Source: JANQFV01 sp964468185
GTDB lineage: Bacteria > Planctomycetota > Phycisphaerae > UBA1845 > Fen-1342
Length of the DNA stretch: 64,000 nt
NCBI GenBank assembly: GCA_964468185.1
Contig: CAYXTR010000001.1
Location: 1 to 64,000 of the forward strand
Reading direction: 5' to 3'
This document shows positions 33,923-41,754 of this stretch, one piece after another. The notes below the pieces were generated by a model, which saw only the letters and a list, made by a program, of their open reading frames with translations, was not told the origin of the DNA and searched no databases. A program made the translations under genes and the position numbers. Positions within the stretch are counted from its first letter, which is position 1; each line of letters starts with the position of its first letter.

Positions 33923-34183
33923 CTATCCGTCCCGGACGATGCGACGAATGAACTCCTCATCGGGCGCGTCCGGGTCGAGGGCCCGTTCGAGCTTTTCCAG
34001 GGCGCGGTGAATGGGTACGAGCTTCTTCCAATAATCTTCTTCTGAGATGCGGCCGTGACGACGCAGGGCCTCCAATCCGCGCATGTGACGCCAGAGTGCG
34101 GTGCGCTGACGTTCGAGTTGTTCGCGATTGTCCTCGGTCACGCTGCGGCCCTTGACGGCCTGCCCGGCGAGTGGCGGGGGCAT
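33923..34183 (-). CDS. Small hypothetical helical protein
   Basis: An 86-residue charged protein with no signal peptide or membrane segment. From about residue 17 it is predicted helical (REQLERQRTALWRHMRGLEALRRHGRISEEDYWKK), followed by HRALEKLERALDPDAPDEEF. I do not recognise a family. The composition is protein-like and unlike the shadow frames of neighbouring genes. An internal GTG (VTEDNREQ) is a possible alternative start. It lies between the VOC gene and a large membrane protein on the same strand. Confidence 0.6.
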   Translation of the reverse strand: MPPPLAGQAVKGRSVTEDNREQLERQRTALWRHMRGLEALRRHGRISEEDYWKKLVPIHRALEKLERALDPDAPDEEFIRRIVRDG

Positions 34184-34283
34184 CGGTGTTCATCGGGCCG
34201 TGACACGCCGTGCGATAGTTGCGCGTGTGCTGAGGGTGTGAATCCGGCGGTTTGAAGCGTTTATCGGGGGCGGGGCCGAAGAT

Positions 34284-35993
34284 TCAGTATTCGAGCCGCT
34301 CGAAGTGACGGGCACCGACCCATAAGCTGACCGTGGCGACCCCGACACTCAGCAGCAGCAGACCCGCCAGGACGGCGGTCGAGAAGGCGAGTTGGCCGGT
34401 GGAATCGACGCTCTCGCCGTAACGCGCCAGGCCGGCCAGTGCGAAGCCGCCCATCTGGATCGCGACGAACAGCATGCTGGCGATGAGGTTGAAGGTGCCG
34501 CCAAAGCCGGAGGCGATGCGGGCGGGATTGCGCTGGCCGAGCACTGGGAAGCGGGCCCCCAGCCCGACGGCGAGTCCGGACAGGCCGATGCAGACGCCAA
34601 AGCTGATCAGCAGTTGTGTGCGGGCCCAGGCGGAGGGGAGCTCGAGCGATTGAATCGCGAGGCCCATGACGACGAGGGCCGCGAGGCCGGTGATCGTGAC
34701 CGAGAAGATGAACTTCACGATCAGGATCGTCGTGCGTTTCGTCGGCAGCAGGCTGAGCAGCCAGAGTTGCTGGCTCTCCAGCGAGAGCAGGGGAAAGACG
34801 AAGCGGCTGGTGAATGTGGCGAGAATCAGGCTGACGACCGTGAGATTGAGGAACGCCACGACGGCGCGCATGCCCGGCCCGCCGAGATCGAGCGGAAAGC
34901 GCCGCAGGTTGATCGCGTAGACGATAAGCAGACCAACCATGATGACGATCTGCGTCCATTGGGCCGGATCGCGCACGAAGCCGCGGAGGTCCTTGAGCAT
35001 CAGCGTGCGGAGGCGCTCTGAGAGATAAGGAAACAGGGCGGTGCACAGCGCTCGTGTGACCCAGCCGTCGCGGATCTGGCCCTGGCTGCGACCCTGACGG
35101 GCCCGGCTGTAGGCGGTGGCCCAGTTCGTGCCAATGAGATTGACCGTCAGCCAGGCAAAGAAACAGGCGTGGGCGGCGACGACGAGGAGGTAGAACAGGC
35201 TGACGTCCGCCCGGCGTTCGAGGGCGGCGAACACACCCTTGGCCGACCACGTACTCGGCAGGAGCGGCTGCTTGGCAATGCTGAGCTGGTTATAGAGCTG
35301 GTCGAGCAGGCGGTCGGACATCGACGCGTCGCGAATGAACAACCACAGCCAGGTGCCGGCCACAATGAGGGCGACGGTGCCGAGGCCGGCGAGAATGATC
35401 AGCGGTCGGCGGGGGACCCACATGGCGATGGCCCAGGCGGCGAGCAGGCCGAGGGTCGAGGGCACGATGACGAACGTCAGAAAATGTCCGATAAACAACG
35501 GGTAATAGTACCACTCGACCTGCGTTGTAGCCGCGACGGCCAGCATCAGCGGCACCCCCAGCAGCAGGAACGACCAGCTCGAGAGGAACATGCCTTCGAG
35601 CCATTTCATGCACACCACATGGCGGGCGGCGGCGGGCATGGCGAGGAGGTGTCCGGCTTCCTGGCGGCCGAAGAGGCTGGTGAAGGCGAGGATTGCGTTG
35701 GAGAACCCGAGCATGACGGCGAGGACCAGGAAGAAGTGCACAAAAATCTGTTGTTTGGCGACCAGGGCGACGAGCTCGTAGCGGCCGACCTGGATGAGGA
35801 CGGCACGCAGGACCCAGTACAGGGCGCCCCAGATGAAGAGCAGCAGCAGGAGGACGATCAGCGCCCGGCCCGGTGCTTCCTGGAGCTGTTGATCGACGGC
35901 GTTGCGAAGTTGCACCGCCCGATAGCGAACCAGCGTCCAGAACGGAAACCGATTCCGGGCAGGCGAAAGCTGCATGTCCTCGGGCGTGACCAT
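34284..35993 (-). CDS. Large polytopic membrane protein, ABC-2-like permease without a neighbouring ATPase
   Basis: A protein of about 569 residues with roughly a dozen predicted membrane helices in two groups, split by a soluble region (about 250-330). The segments LIVLLLLLFIWGALYWVLRAVL and FVRDPAQWTQIVIMVGLLIVYAINL resemble ABC-2 exporter permeases of the kind annotated as putative transporter subunits in planctomycetes. LMLKDLRGFVRDPAQW is the expected cytoplasmic coupling segment. The start is uncertain: the frame is open 20 codons upstream, and a third Met lies six codons downstream with GAGG too close before it. No ATPase gene is adjacent. Substrate unknown. Confidence 0.7.
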   Translation of the reverse strand: MVTPEDMQLSPARNRFPFWTLVRYRAVQLRNAVDQQLQEAPGRALIVLLLLLFIWGALYWVLRAVLIQVGRYELVALVAKQQIFVHFFLVLAVMLGFSNAILAFTSLFGRQEAGHLLAMPAAARHVVCMKWLEGMFLSSWSFLLLGVPLMLAVAATTQVEWYYYPLFIGHFLTFVIVPSTLGLLAAWAIAMWVPRRPLIILAGLGTVALIVAGTWLWLFIRDASMSDRLLDQLYNQLSIAKQPLLPSTWSAKGVFAALERRADVSLFYLLVVAAHACFFAWLTVNLIGTNWATAYSRARQGRSQGQIRDGWVTRALCTALFPYLSERLRTLMLKDLRGFVRDPAQWTQIVIMVGLLIVYAINLRRFPLDLGGPGMRAVVAFLNLTVVSLILATFTSRFVFPLLSLESQQLWLLSLLPTKRTTILIVKFIFSVTITGLAALVVMGLAIQSLELPSAWARTQLLISFGVCIGLSGLAVGLGARFPVLGQRNPARIASGFGGTFNLIASMLFVAIQMGGFALAGLARYGESVDSTGQLAFSTAVLAGLLLLSVGVATVSLWVGARHFERLEY

Positions 35994-36167
35994 CTGAATG
36001 AGTTTAGTCGGGTGGGTAGTGGGAGGGTAGGGGCGGAGAGATCCAGAGATCAAGAGAGCGAGAGATCAAGACTCACGCCGCTTGCCCCTGCCACTGGGGC
36101 AAATGGACCTCCGGCCCGTAGTCCTCAACGTAGCGGCCGACGACCCTGGCGGCGCTGAGGCGCTGAA

Positions 36168-36995
36168 TCATGCATCTTCGTCGTCGTCCTCTTCGTACAT
36201 CGCGGCGGTTACGGCGGTGTGTTCGAGGATGCGGTTGAGGCGGCTGCGGACGAAGGGGAGGAACATGACGTGGTGAATGCGGCGGAGTTCCTTGGTGCCG
36301 GTCGCGTTGTAGACGATCAGCGTGCCGGCCAGGCCGAGGAGCAGCTCGAAGACGTCCGGAAAGTCGGTGCGAATGGTCTTGGCGCCGCGGCCGACGGAGT
36401 CGTTCATCTTGCCGAACGAGTAGTGCTCGAACTCATTGTGGGTGATGCGCCAGCGATCGTTCAGCCGGGCCCAGAGCAGCATGACCACGTAAGGCACGAG
36501 CAGGATCAGACTGAGGGCGAGGCCGAAGCTGCGGTCGTAGGCGAGGTCGAGATTGGCGAACCAGCGGTAGACGTCGCCGAAGAGCGTGAAATGATGGATA
36601 TCGCGCAGCCACAGGCCGAGTACCACGATGGAAACAACGAAGACGATCCAGACGATGGCCTTGTTGCGGTCAATATCGACGCCGAGGGTGAGCAGCACGA
36701 TGACGGCGGTCCAGAGGTAGATCCAGCCGAGAACTTCGTTGCGGGTCGTTGTGCCGGCGGGTCGGGTGGCGGGCGTTTCGTCGGCGACCGCTTCCTGTTG
36801 CGCACTGGCGGTGACGGGTTGGGTGGTGGCATCGACTGGCGGGGGCGCGGCGGCGTCGTGACCGGCCTGGGCGATGGGGAAGAACAGGAAGCCGAGGAGA
36901 ATGATCGGCCAGATGAACAGGAGTTTGGGATAGGCAATGAAGACGACCTCGTGGGGGTCGGACTTGGCGTTGGATTTCTTGCTTTCGTTTGACAT
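36168..36995 (-). CDS. Conserved-looking membrane protein of unknown function
   Basis: A 275-residue protein. A cytoplasmic start (MSNESKKSNAKSDPHEVVF) leads into a first helix (LLFIWPIILLGFLFFPIAQAG), a low-complexity Ala/Thr/Pro loop (about 45-88), then four helices between about 89 and 190. A soluble domain follows (DRWRITHNEFEHYSFGKMNDSVGRGAKTIRTDFPDVFELL...), which might be a PH-like fold, ending in an acidic EEDDDEDA tail. I recognise no named family with confidence. AGGGG precedes the ATG. It lies downstream of the MlaF-like ATPase gene on the same strand, so co-transcription is possible, but it does not look like MlaE. Confidence 0.72.
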   Translation of the reverse strand: MSNESKKSNAKSDPHEVVFIAYPKLLFIWPIILLGFLFFPIAQAGHDAAAPPPVDATTQPVTASAQQEAVADETPATRPAGTTTRNEVLGWIYLWTAVIVLLTLGVDIDRNKAIVWIVFVVSIVVLGLWLRDIHHFTLFGDVYRWFANLDLAYDRSFGLALSLILLVPYVVMLLWARLNDRWRITHNEFEHYSFGKMNDSVGRGAKTIRTDFPDVFELLLGLAGTLIVYNATGTKELRRIHHVMFLPFVRSRLNRILEHTAVTAAMYEEDDDEDA

Positions 36996-37130
36996 CGGGG
37001 CCCCTGTGATTGGGACGAAGTCATGGCATCGGCGGCTGGGCCGGCTCACACGGGTATTCACGCACGACCGAGCGTTATTGTAATGCCTGGCGGCCGGGGA
37101 GGGGAAAGGGAACGCGGTGATTCGTGGTGG

Positions 37131-38015
37131 TCACGTGACGGATTGCTTGCCGACGAGGATCTTCTCGTATTCGCTCATGCCTTCGGCGTCGGTGAGCGGG
37201 CCTTCGGACGTGCCGCGGAGAAACTGGTGCAGCAGGTGGTCGTCGGCGTTGTCGAGCGCGTTCGGGCCGGCGTCGCGGAGTGCTTCAAATTCCTGGCGTG
37301 TGCCGATGCGCATGATGCGGCCGGACTGGAGCATGATCATCCGGTCGGCGATGCGGAAGGCGGAGTCCATCTCGTGGGTGACGACCACGCTCGTAACCTC
37401 GAGCTTCTTCGAAAGGTCAATGATCAGCTCATCGATTGCGGAGGAGGTGACCGGGTCAAGTCCCGCACTGGGTTCGTCGTAAAAGAGGATCTGCGGATCG
37501 AGGGCCGTCGCGCGGGCGAGCCCGGCGCGTTTTTTCTGACCGCCGGAAAGCTGGGCGGGGAACTTGTCACGGTGGGGGAGCATGCGGACCTGCTGGAGCT
37601 TCATGGCGACAACGATATCGATGATGTCTTCGGCGACGTGCGAGTGCTCGCGCAACGGCAGGGCGATGTTGTCGGCGACGGAGAGCGAGCTGAACAGGGC
37701 GCCGGATTGGAAGAGGATGCCGAAACGCTTGCGCAGGGCGTTGCCGAGGGCTTCGTCTGCACAGCAGAGATCGACTTCGCCCAACTCGGGCAGGCGATAG
37801 ACGATGCTGCCCTCGTCAGGCACGAGCTCGCCGATGAGGCAGTTGAGGATTGTGCTCTTGCCTGACCCCGAGCCGCCCATGATGACCAGCGTTTCGCCAC
37901 GGACCACGTCGAATGTGACGCCGTCGAGCACGGTGTGCTCATCGCCGTCGGCGGACTGGAACCGGACGACCACGTCGCGGGCGGAGAGGACAATATCCTG
38001 GTCAACTTCGGGCAT
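37131..38015 (-). CDS. MlaF-type ABC ATPase
   Basis: A 294-residue ATPase of the Mce/Mla lipid-transport class. It has Walker A MGGSGSGKST, the family-typical FQSGALFSSLSVADNIALPLREH, signature LSGGQKKRAGLARA, and Walker B ILFYDEPSAGLDPVTS. A switch motif VTHEMDSAFRIADRM follows. These fit MlaF, which powers phospholipid movement between membranes. No MlaE permease or MCE-domain protein is visible in the window, so its partners must be elsewhere or atypical. An acidic, Met-containing C-terminal tail of about 30 residues extends beyond the standard core. Confidence 0.85.
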   Translation of the reverse strand: MPEVDQDIVLSARDVVVRFQSADGDEHTVLDGVTFDVVRGETLVIMGGSGSGKSTILNCLIGELVPDEGSIVYRLPELGEVDLCCADEALGNALRKRFGILFQSGALFSSLSVADNIALPLREHSHVAEDIIDIVVAMKLQQVRMLPHRDKFPAQLSGGQKKRAGLARATALDPQILFYDEPSAGLDPVTSSAIDELIIDLSKKLEVTSVVVTHEMDSAFRIADRMIMLQSGRIMRIGTRQEFEALRDAGPNALDNADDHLLHQFLRGTSEGPLTDAEGMSEYEKILVGKQSVT

Positions 38016-38255
38016 GGGGGCCTCGACAAGGCTGTGCGTTGCTGCGCTGTGACTATTCTAAGTCCGCGCCCGCGAATTGGCAGTGCCCGCGACCGGTGGG
38101 TCGGGCGTCGCGCCCGACAATCCTGTCCGTCCCGCCGCGGCGAACGAGACGCCCGTCCCCCACCCATGATGCGGAACTGGTGAGCAGATATACTGGGATC
38201 GGGGGCGGCGGTCGCTGGTACGCGCCGGTTGGCGAAGCATGGCGGAAGGAGCTCG

Positions 38256-38666
38256 ATGTCGTTGCTTGTGCAGCAGGGCGTGGTCGTGGTGGTTCGGCGG
38301 GCGGGTCGGTTCCTGATGATACGACGGTCAGAGCATGTAATCGCGCCCGGAGCATGGTGTTTTGTTGGTGGGGCGATCGAGGGCATGGAGACACAGGAGG
38401 AGGCGGTCGTGCGCGAGTTTCGGGAGGAGGTGGGCGGCACCGTGCTACCGGTGCGGCGGATTTGGGAGTACACGCGACCGGACGGGCGACTGCATTTGTA
38501 CTGGTGGCTGGCGGAAATGGATGGGGATTCGTTGGCGCCAGACGCCGGAGAGGTTGCAGAAGTGAAATGGTGCACGGCGGAGGAGATCGGGAAATTGCCG
38601 GGGTTGCTGGAGAGTAATCGGGAGTTTCTCGGCGAGGTCACCGCGGGTCGGATTCGGCTCGACTGA
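38256..38666 (+). CDS. NUDIX hydrolase
   Basis: A 136-residue NUDIX-fold enzyme that probably hydrolyses a nucleoside diphosphate linked to another moiety. The Nudix box is complete: GGAIEGMETQEEAVVREFREEVGG fits G-x5-E-x7-R-E-x2-E-E-x-G-hydrophobic. The start (LLVQQGVVVVVRRAGRFLMIRRS) forms the usual first strands. AAGGAG lies four bases before the chosen ATG; an in-frame ATG nine codons upstream lacks a site. It is an isolated plus-strand gene that converges with the GH57 gene. The substrate is not predictable. Confidence 0.88.
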   Translation: MSLLVQQGVVVVVRRAGRFLMIRRSEHVIAPGAWCFVGGAIEGMETQEEAVVREFREEVGGTVLPVRRIWEYTRPDGRLHLYWWLAEMDGDSLAPDAGEVAEVKWCTAEEIGKLPGLLESNREFLGEVTAGRIRLD

Positions 38667-38682
38667 GTGGGGGCTGGGGGCT

Positions 38683-39873
38683 TCAGCGTGTGCTGACCGT
38701 GGCACCGAGGCGGCCGCGGAGGTTGTCGAGCACGTTCATGAAGTTGATGAACGCGTCGTAGGGGGAGTCGTAGGGGTTGAAGTACTTGTGCACGTCGCCG
38801 TCGGCGAGGTACTTCGTGCACATGTAGTAAAAGTGGTCGGAGGTCTGGAGGCGGCGCCAGTCGTGCAGCAGGGCCTCGTCGCCGCGCTCCTTGATGGCAG
38901 GCTCGAGGCGGTAGAGTTCGTGCAGGGCGTTGGATTGCATGGCGTTACCGAGCCAGGCGGACAGATCGCGCTCCGTGTCGGCCCAGGAGATCATGTGGGG
39001 AACGTCGTATTCGCCGCTCGTGTGGTATTCGGCGATGCATTCGCTGGGGGTCTTGAAGTCGTTGTCGGGTAGTTCGAAGACCGCTTCGGGCAGCCCGCGC
39101 AGAAAGTCGAAAATGCCGGTGTCGACCCACTGGTGCTCGCCAAAGGTCTCGTAGTCGAGGAAGAGGTTGACGAGATAGCCGTCGCCGTTGATCTGGTGGA
39201 CCCAGTTGGCGAACTTCTTGGGCGTGAGGGGATACTCTGACCAGTCCTGGCGACCGAAGCGGAAGGCGATGTCATCGGAGAGGCGATAGTTCTTCAGCAG
39301 CAGCTTGAGGTCGGGCAGGTCAGGTGGGTGATAGAGATAGGTCGGGCGGCGCTGGCCGAGGAGATGATCGGCACCTTCGCAGAGGACGGCGTGATAGCCG
39401 AGATCGCTGGCGGCCTGGGCAAGCTCGTTATTGTAAATGAGCTCCGTGTTGCGGAGGACCTGGGGCGTCTGGTGGAACAGCCGTTCGACCAGCTCGCGGT
39501 GGAGTGCGACCTGCTCGTTGAACTCGGTGCGGGAATAAAGGAAGGCGAGTGAGTGGTAATACGTCTCGGCGAGGAACTCGACATGGCCGGTTTCGGCGAG
39601 GCGACGGAACGAGTCAAGCGCGTCGGGGGCGAAGCGCTGAAGTTGCTCGATCAGGATGCCGGTGATGCTGAAGGCGACCTTGAAGCGGCCTTCGTAGCGC
39701 TCGAGCAGGTCGTGCAGCACCTCATTGGCGGGCAGGTAGCAGCGCGAGGCGACCTTGCGCAGGAGTTCCTGGTTGATGGGGTTGTCGAAGTAGTCGGCGC
39801 CGCGATCAAATATGCTGAAACGACGTAAGCGGAAGGGCTGGTGAACCTGAAAGTAGAAACACACAGAGGCCAT
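38683..39873 (-). CDS. Glycoside hydrolase family 57 enzyme (alpha-amylase or branching-enzyme type)
   Basis: A 396-residue GH57 protein. Conserved regions in order are FQVHQPFRLRRF at the start, GHVEFLAETYYHSL, RNTELIYNNELAQ (expected nucleophile Glu) and NLFLDYETFGEHQW (expected acid Asp). GH57 enzymes cut or transfer alpha-1,4-glucans. With the glycogen-synthase-like glycosyltransferase 8 bases upstream on the same strand, a role in glycogen turnover is inferred. The frame is open 25 codons further, overlapping the neighbour, but MASVCFYFQVHQPF is the natural start. Confidence 0.88.
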   Translation of the reverse strand: MASVCFYFQVHQPFRLRRFSIFDRGADYFDNPINQELLRKVASRCYLPANEVLHDLLERYEGRFKVAFSITGILIEQLQRFAPDALDSFRRLAETGHVEFLAETYYHSLAFLYSRTEFNEQVALHRELVERLFHQTPQVLRNTELIYNNELAQAASDLGYHAVLCEGADHLLGQRRPTYLYHPPDLPDLKLLLKNYRLSDDIAFRFGRQDWSEYPLTPKKFANWVHQINGDGYLVNLFLDYETFGEHQWVDTGIFDFLRGLPEAVFELPDNDFKTPSECIAEYHTSGEYDVPHMISWADTERDLSAWLGNAMQSNALHELYRLEPAIKERGDEALLHDWRRLQTSDHFYYMCTKYLADGDVHKYFNPYDSPYDAFINFMNVLDNLRGRLGATVSTR

Positions 39874-39881
39874 CGGGCGGC

Positions 39882-41240
39882 TCAACTCCCTTGGGGACCG
39901 ACGGCGGCTTCGTAGACTTTGACACAGTTGGCGGCGGCATCCTGCCAACTCAGGCGACGCACTTCGAAACTGCCATGGTCGCGCAGCGTGGCCTGCAGCG
40001 GGGGGTGACGCAGGACGGCGATAATCTTGTTCGCCATCTCGTCGACGTCCCAGAAGTCGACCTTCAGGGCGTGACGCAGCACCTCGGCGACGCCGCTCTG
40101 CTTGGAGATGAGCACCGGGACGTCGTTGGAGAGTGCCTCGAGCGGGGTGAGACCGAAGGGCTCGGAGACCGACGGCATGACGTAAAGATCGGCCATGCGA
40201 TACACGCGTTGCACGTCCTTCCCGCGAAGAAACCCGGTGAAGAGCACCTTGTGGCCGATGCCCATTTCAGCGGCCATCTCGATCATGCGGCGGATCATAT
40301 CGCCGCTGCCGGCCATGACGAAGCGGACATTATCCATGACTTCGAGTACACGCTTCGCGGCAGAAAGAAAGTACTCAGGACCCTTCTGCATCGTGACGCG
40401 ACCCAGGAAAAGGACGATTTTCTCGTCACGCGTGATCGGGGGGAGCTCGAGAGGCTCGTCGCGGCCGTCGTCGTCAATGGCGTTGTAGACGACTTCAACC
40501 TTGCGCGGGTCGACGCCGTAGTGGCGGATGACGATGTTGCGGGTCAGGTGGCTGACGCAGATGGCCTTGGTGGCCGCCTGAAGGCCGGCCCGTTCGATAT
40601 CGTAGATGCGCTGGTTCACGTGGGTGCCGGAGCGATCGAACTCGGTGGAGTGTACGTGCATCACGAGTGGCTTGCCGGATTGGGCCTGTACGGCGATGCC
40701 GGCAAGGTAGGTCATCCAGTCGTGGGCGTGGATGACATCAAATTCCTCACCCTCGGCGACGTAGCAGGCGAGGGCTGCGTAGCGCTCGATCTGGGCGAAG
40801 AGGTCGGCGCCATAGTTGTCCGCGGCGGAGCCGAGATGGCTGAGGTCCACATTGGCGTGGCGACGAGCAGCGTCGCTGACCGTGCGTTTGCGCGGACCGC
40901 CGGGGGCCATGCGCCCCCCGGGGATATCACGTGACTCTTCGGCGGCAGCGTCGCTATCGGGCCGGGCGTAGGGCTGGAGGGCGGCCGGGACCGCCCGAAA
41001 CTGCGTGTGCTGGAAAAGCCCCTCTAGTGTCATGGGACGGCCGCTCTGGCCGGCTTGGGCGACAGTGGCCGGAGACAGGATCTGGACATGGCTGCCGGAG
41101 GTGTCATCCACGGGGCGGGGGAGAACGAACAACACTTCGACGCCGATCTGATCCATCGCGCGCGTCAGGCCGAAGCAGGCGGTGCCGAGGCCGCCGCTGA
41201 TGAACGGAGGAAACTCCCAGCCCAGCATAAAGACTCTCAT
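39882..41240 (-). CDS. Glycogen-synthase-like glycosyltransferase (GT4/GT5-type, GT-B fold)
   Basis: A 452-residue GT-B glycosyltransferase. The start MRVFMLGWEFPPFISGGLGTA has the GGLGT glycogen-synthase-like nucleotide-sugar loop. VIHAHDWMTYLAG and the HSTEFDRSG motif follow. The C-terminal domain has IVLFLGRVTMQKGPEYF and the E-x7-E motif SEPFGLTPLEAL. The likely reaction is transfer of glucose from ADP- or UDP-glucose to an alpha-glucan. A low-complexity stretch (about 70-130) is inserted in the first domain. GAGG precedes the ATG by five bases. It is followed by the GH57 gene, so the two probably form an operon. Confidence 0.85.
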   Translation of the reverse strand: MRVFMLGWEFPPFISGGLGTACFGLTRAMDQIGVEVLFVLPRPVDDTSGSHVQILSPATVAQAGQSGRPMTLEGLFQHTQFRAVPAALQPYARPDSDAAAEESRDIPGGRMAPGGPRKRTVSDAARRHANVDLSHLGSAADNYGADLFAQIERYAALACYVAEGEEFDVIHAHDWMTYLAGIAVQAQSGKPLVMHVHSTEFDRSGTHVNQRIYDIERAGLQAATKAICVSHLTRNIVIRHYGVDPRKVEVVYNAIDDDGRDEPLELPPITRDEKIVLFLGRVTMQKGPEYFLSAAKRVLEVMDNVRFVMAGSGDMIRRMIEMAAEMGIGHKVLFTGFLRGKDVQRVYRMADLYVMPSVSEPFGLTPLEALSNDVPVLISKQSGVAEVLRHALKVDFWDVDEMANKIIAVLRHPPLQATLRDHGSFEVRRLSWQDAAANCVKVYEAAVGPQGS

Positions 41241-41754
41241 CGTGACCTCGCGCACAGGAAAACACGGGCGCCACCCCGTAAACGGGGAACGCCCGATCAT
41301 CTACAAAGAGGATAAGCAACTCCGCGTCTTGCACACCGGCCAGACCGCAGCGGCGTGCCCGACACGTCATTAGCCAAACTCACCCGTTCGCCGCACACGT
41401 TAGCGATGGCGCAGCAGCCTGTCAATCATTTGGCACCTGGGAACTGCGGATTCGCGGGTCTGAGGGCCTGTCGGCGAGAATTCGGGGGGGATGGGTGGCG
41501 TAACTCGAAAAGGCGCGATATGTTATGGTAGTAGCGTGTGCAGGCACGCTGTTCCGGAATCGCCGAATGCACTTTAGCGGTAATGCGAGTGCATCGGGGA
41601 CTGTATTGCCGCGGCCGGGGTTCCTGGTCTGGTGGGCGAACCCGTTGGTGCTGCGGAATGTGTGCATGACGGCAGGATCGTATTAGGAAAATCGGCGGTG
41701 TGCGGCGTACGTCGCGGTCGTCGATGTCAGCAATAGTATCGCACGGAGTTCTGT
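41241..41754. other. Divergent intergenic region before infB
   Basis: These 514 bases separate the minus-strand glycosyltransferase from infB and should contain promoters for both directions. A hairpin AGCGTG (41533-41538) / CACGCT (41545-41550) lies upstream of infB and might be part of its leader. I see no convincing -35/-10 pair and no gene. Confidence 0.4.

Noticed and set aside
36030..36075. Purine-rich GAGATCAAGA repeats upstream of the membrane protein
   Set aside because: Short imperfect repeat with no pairing potential or gene; probably low-complexity drift.
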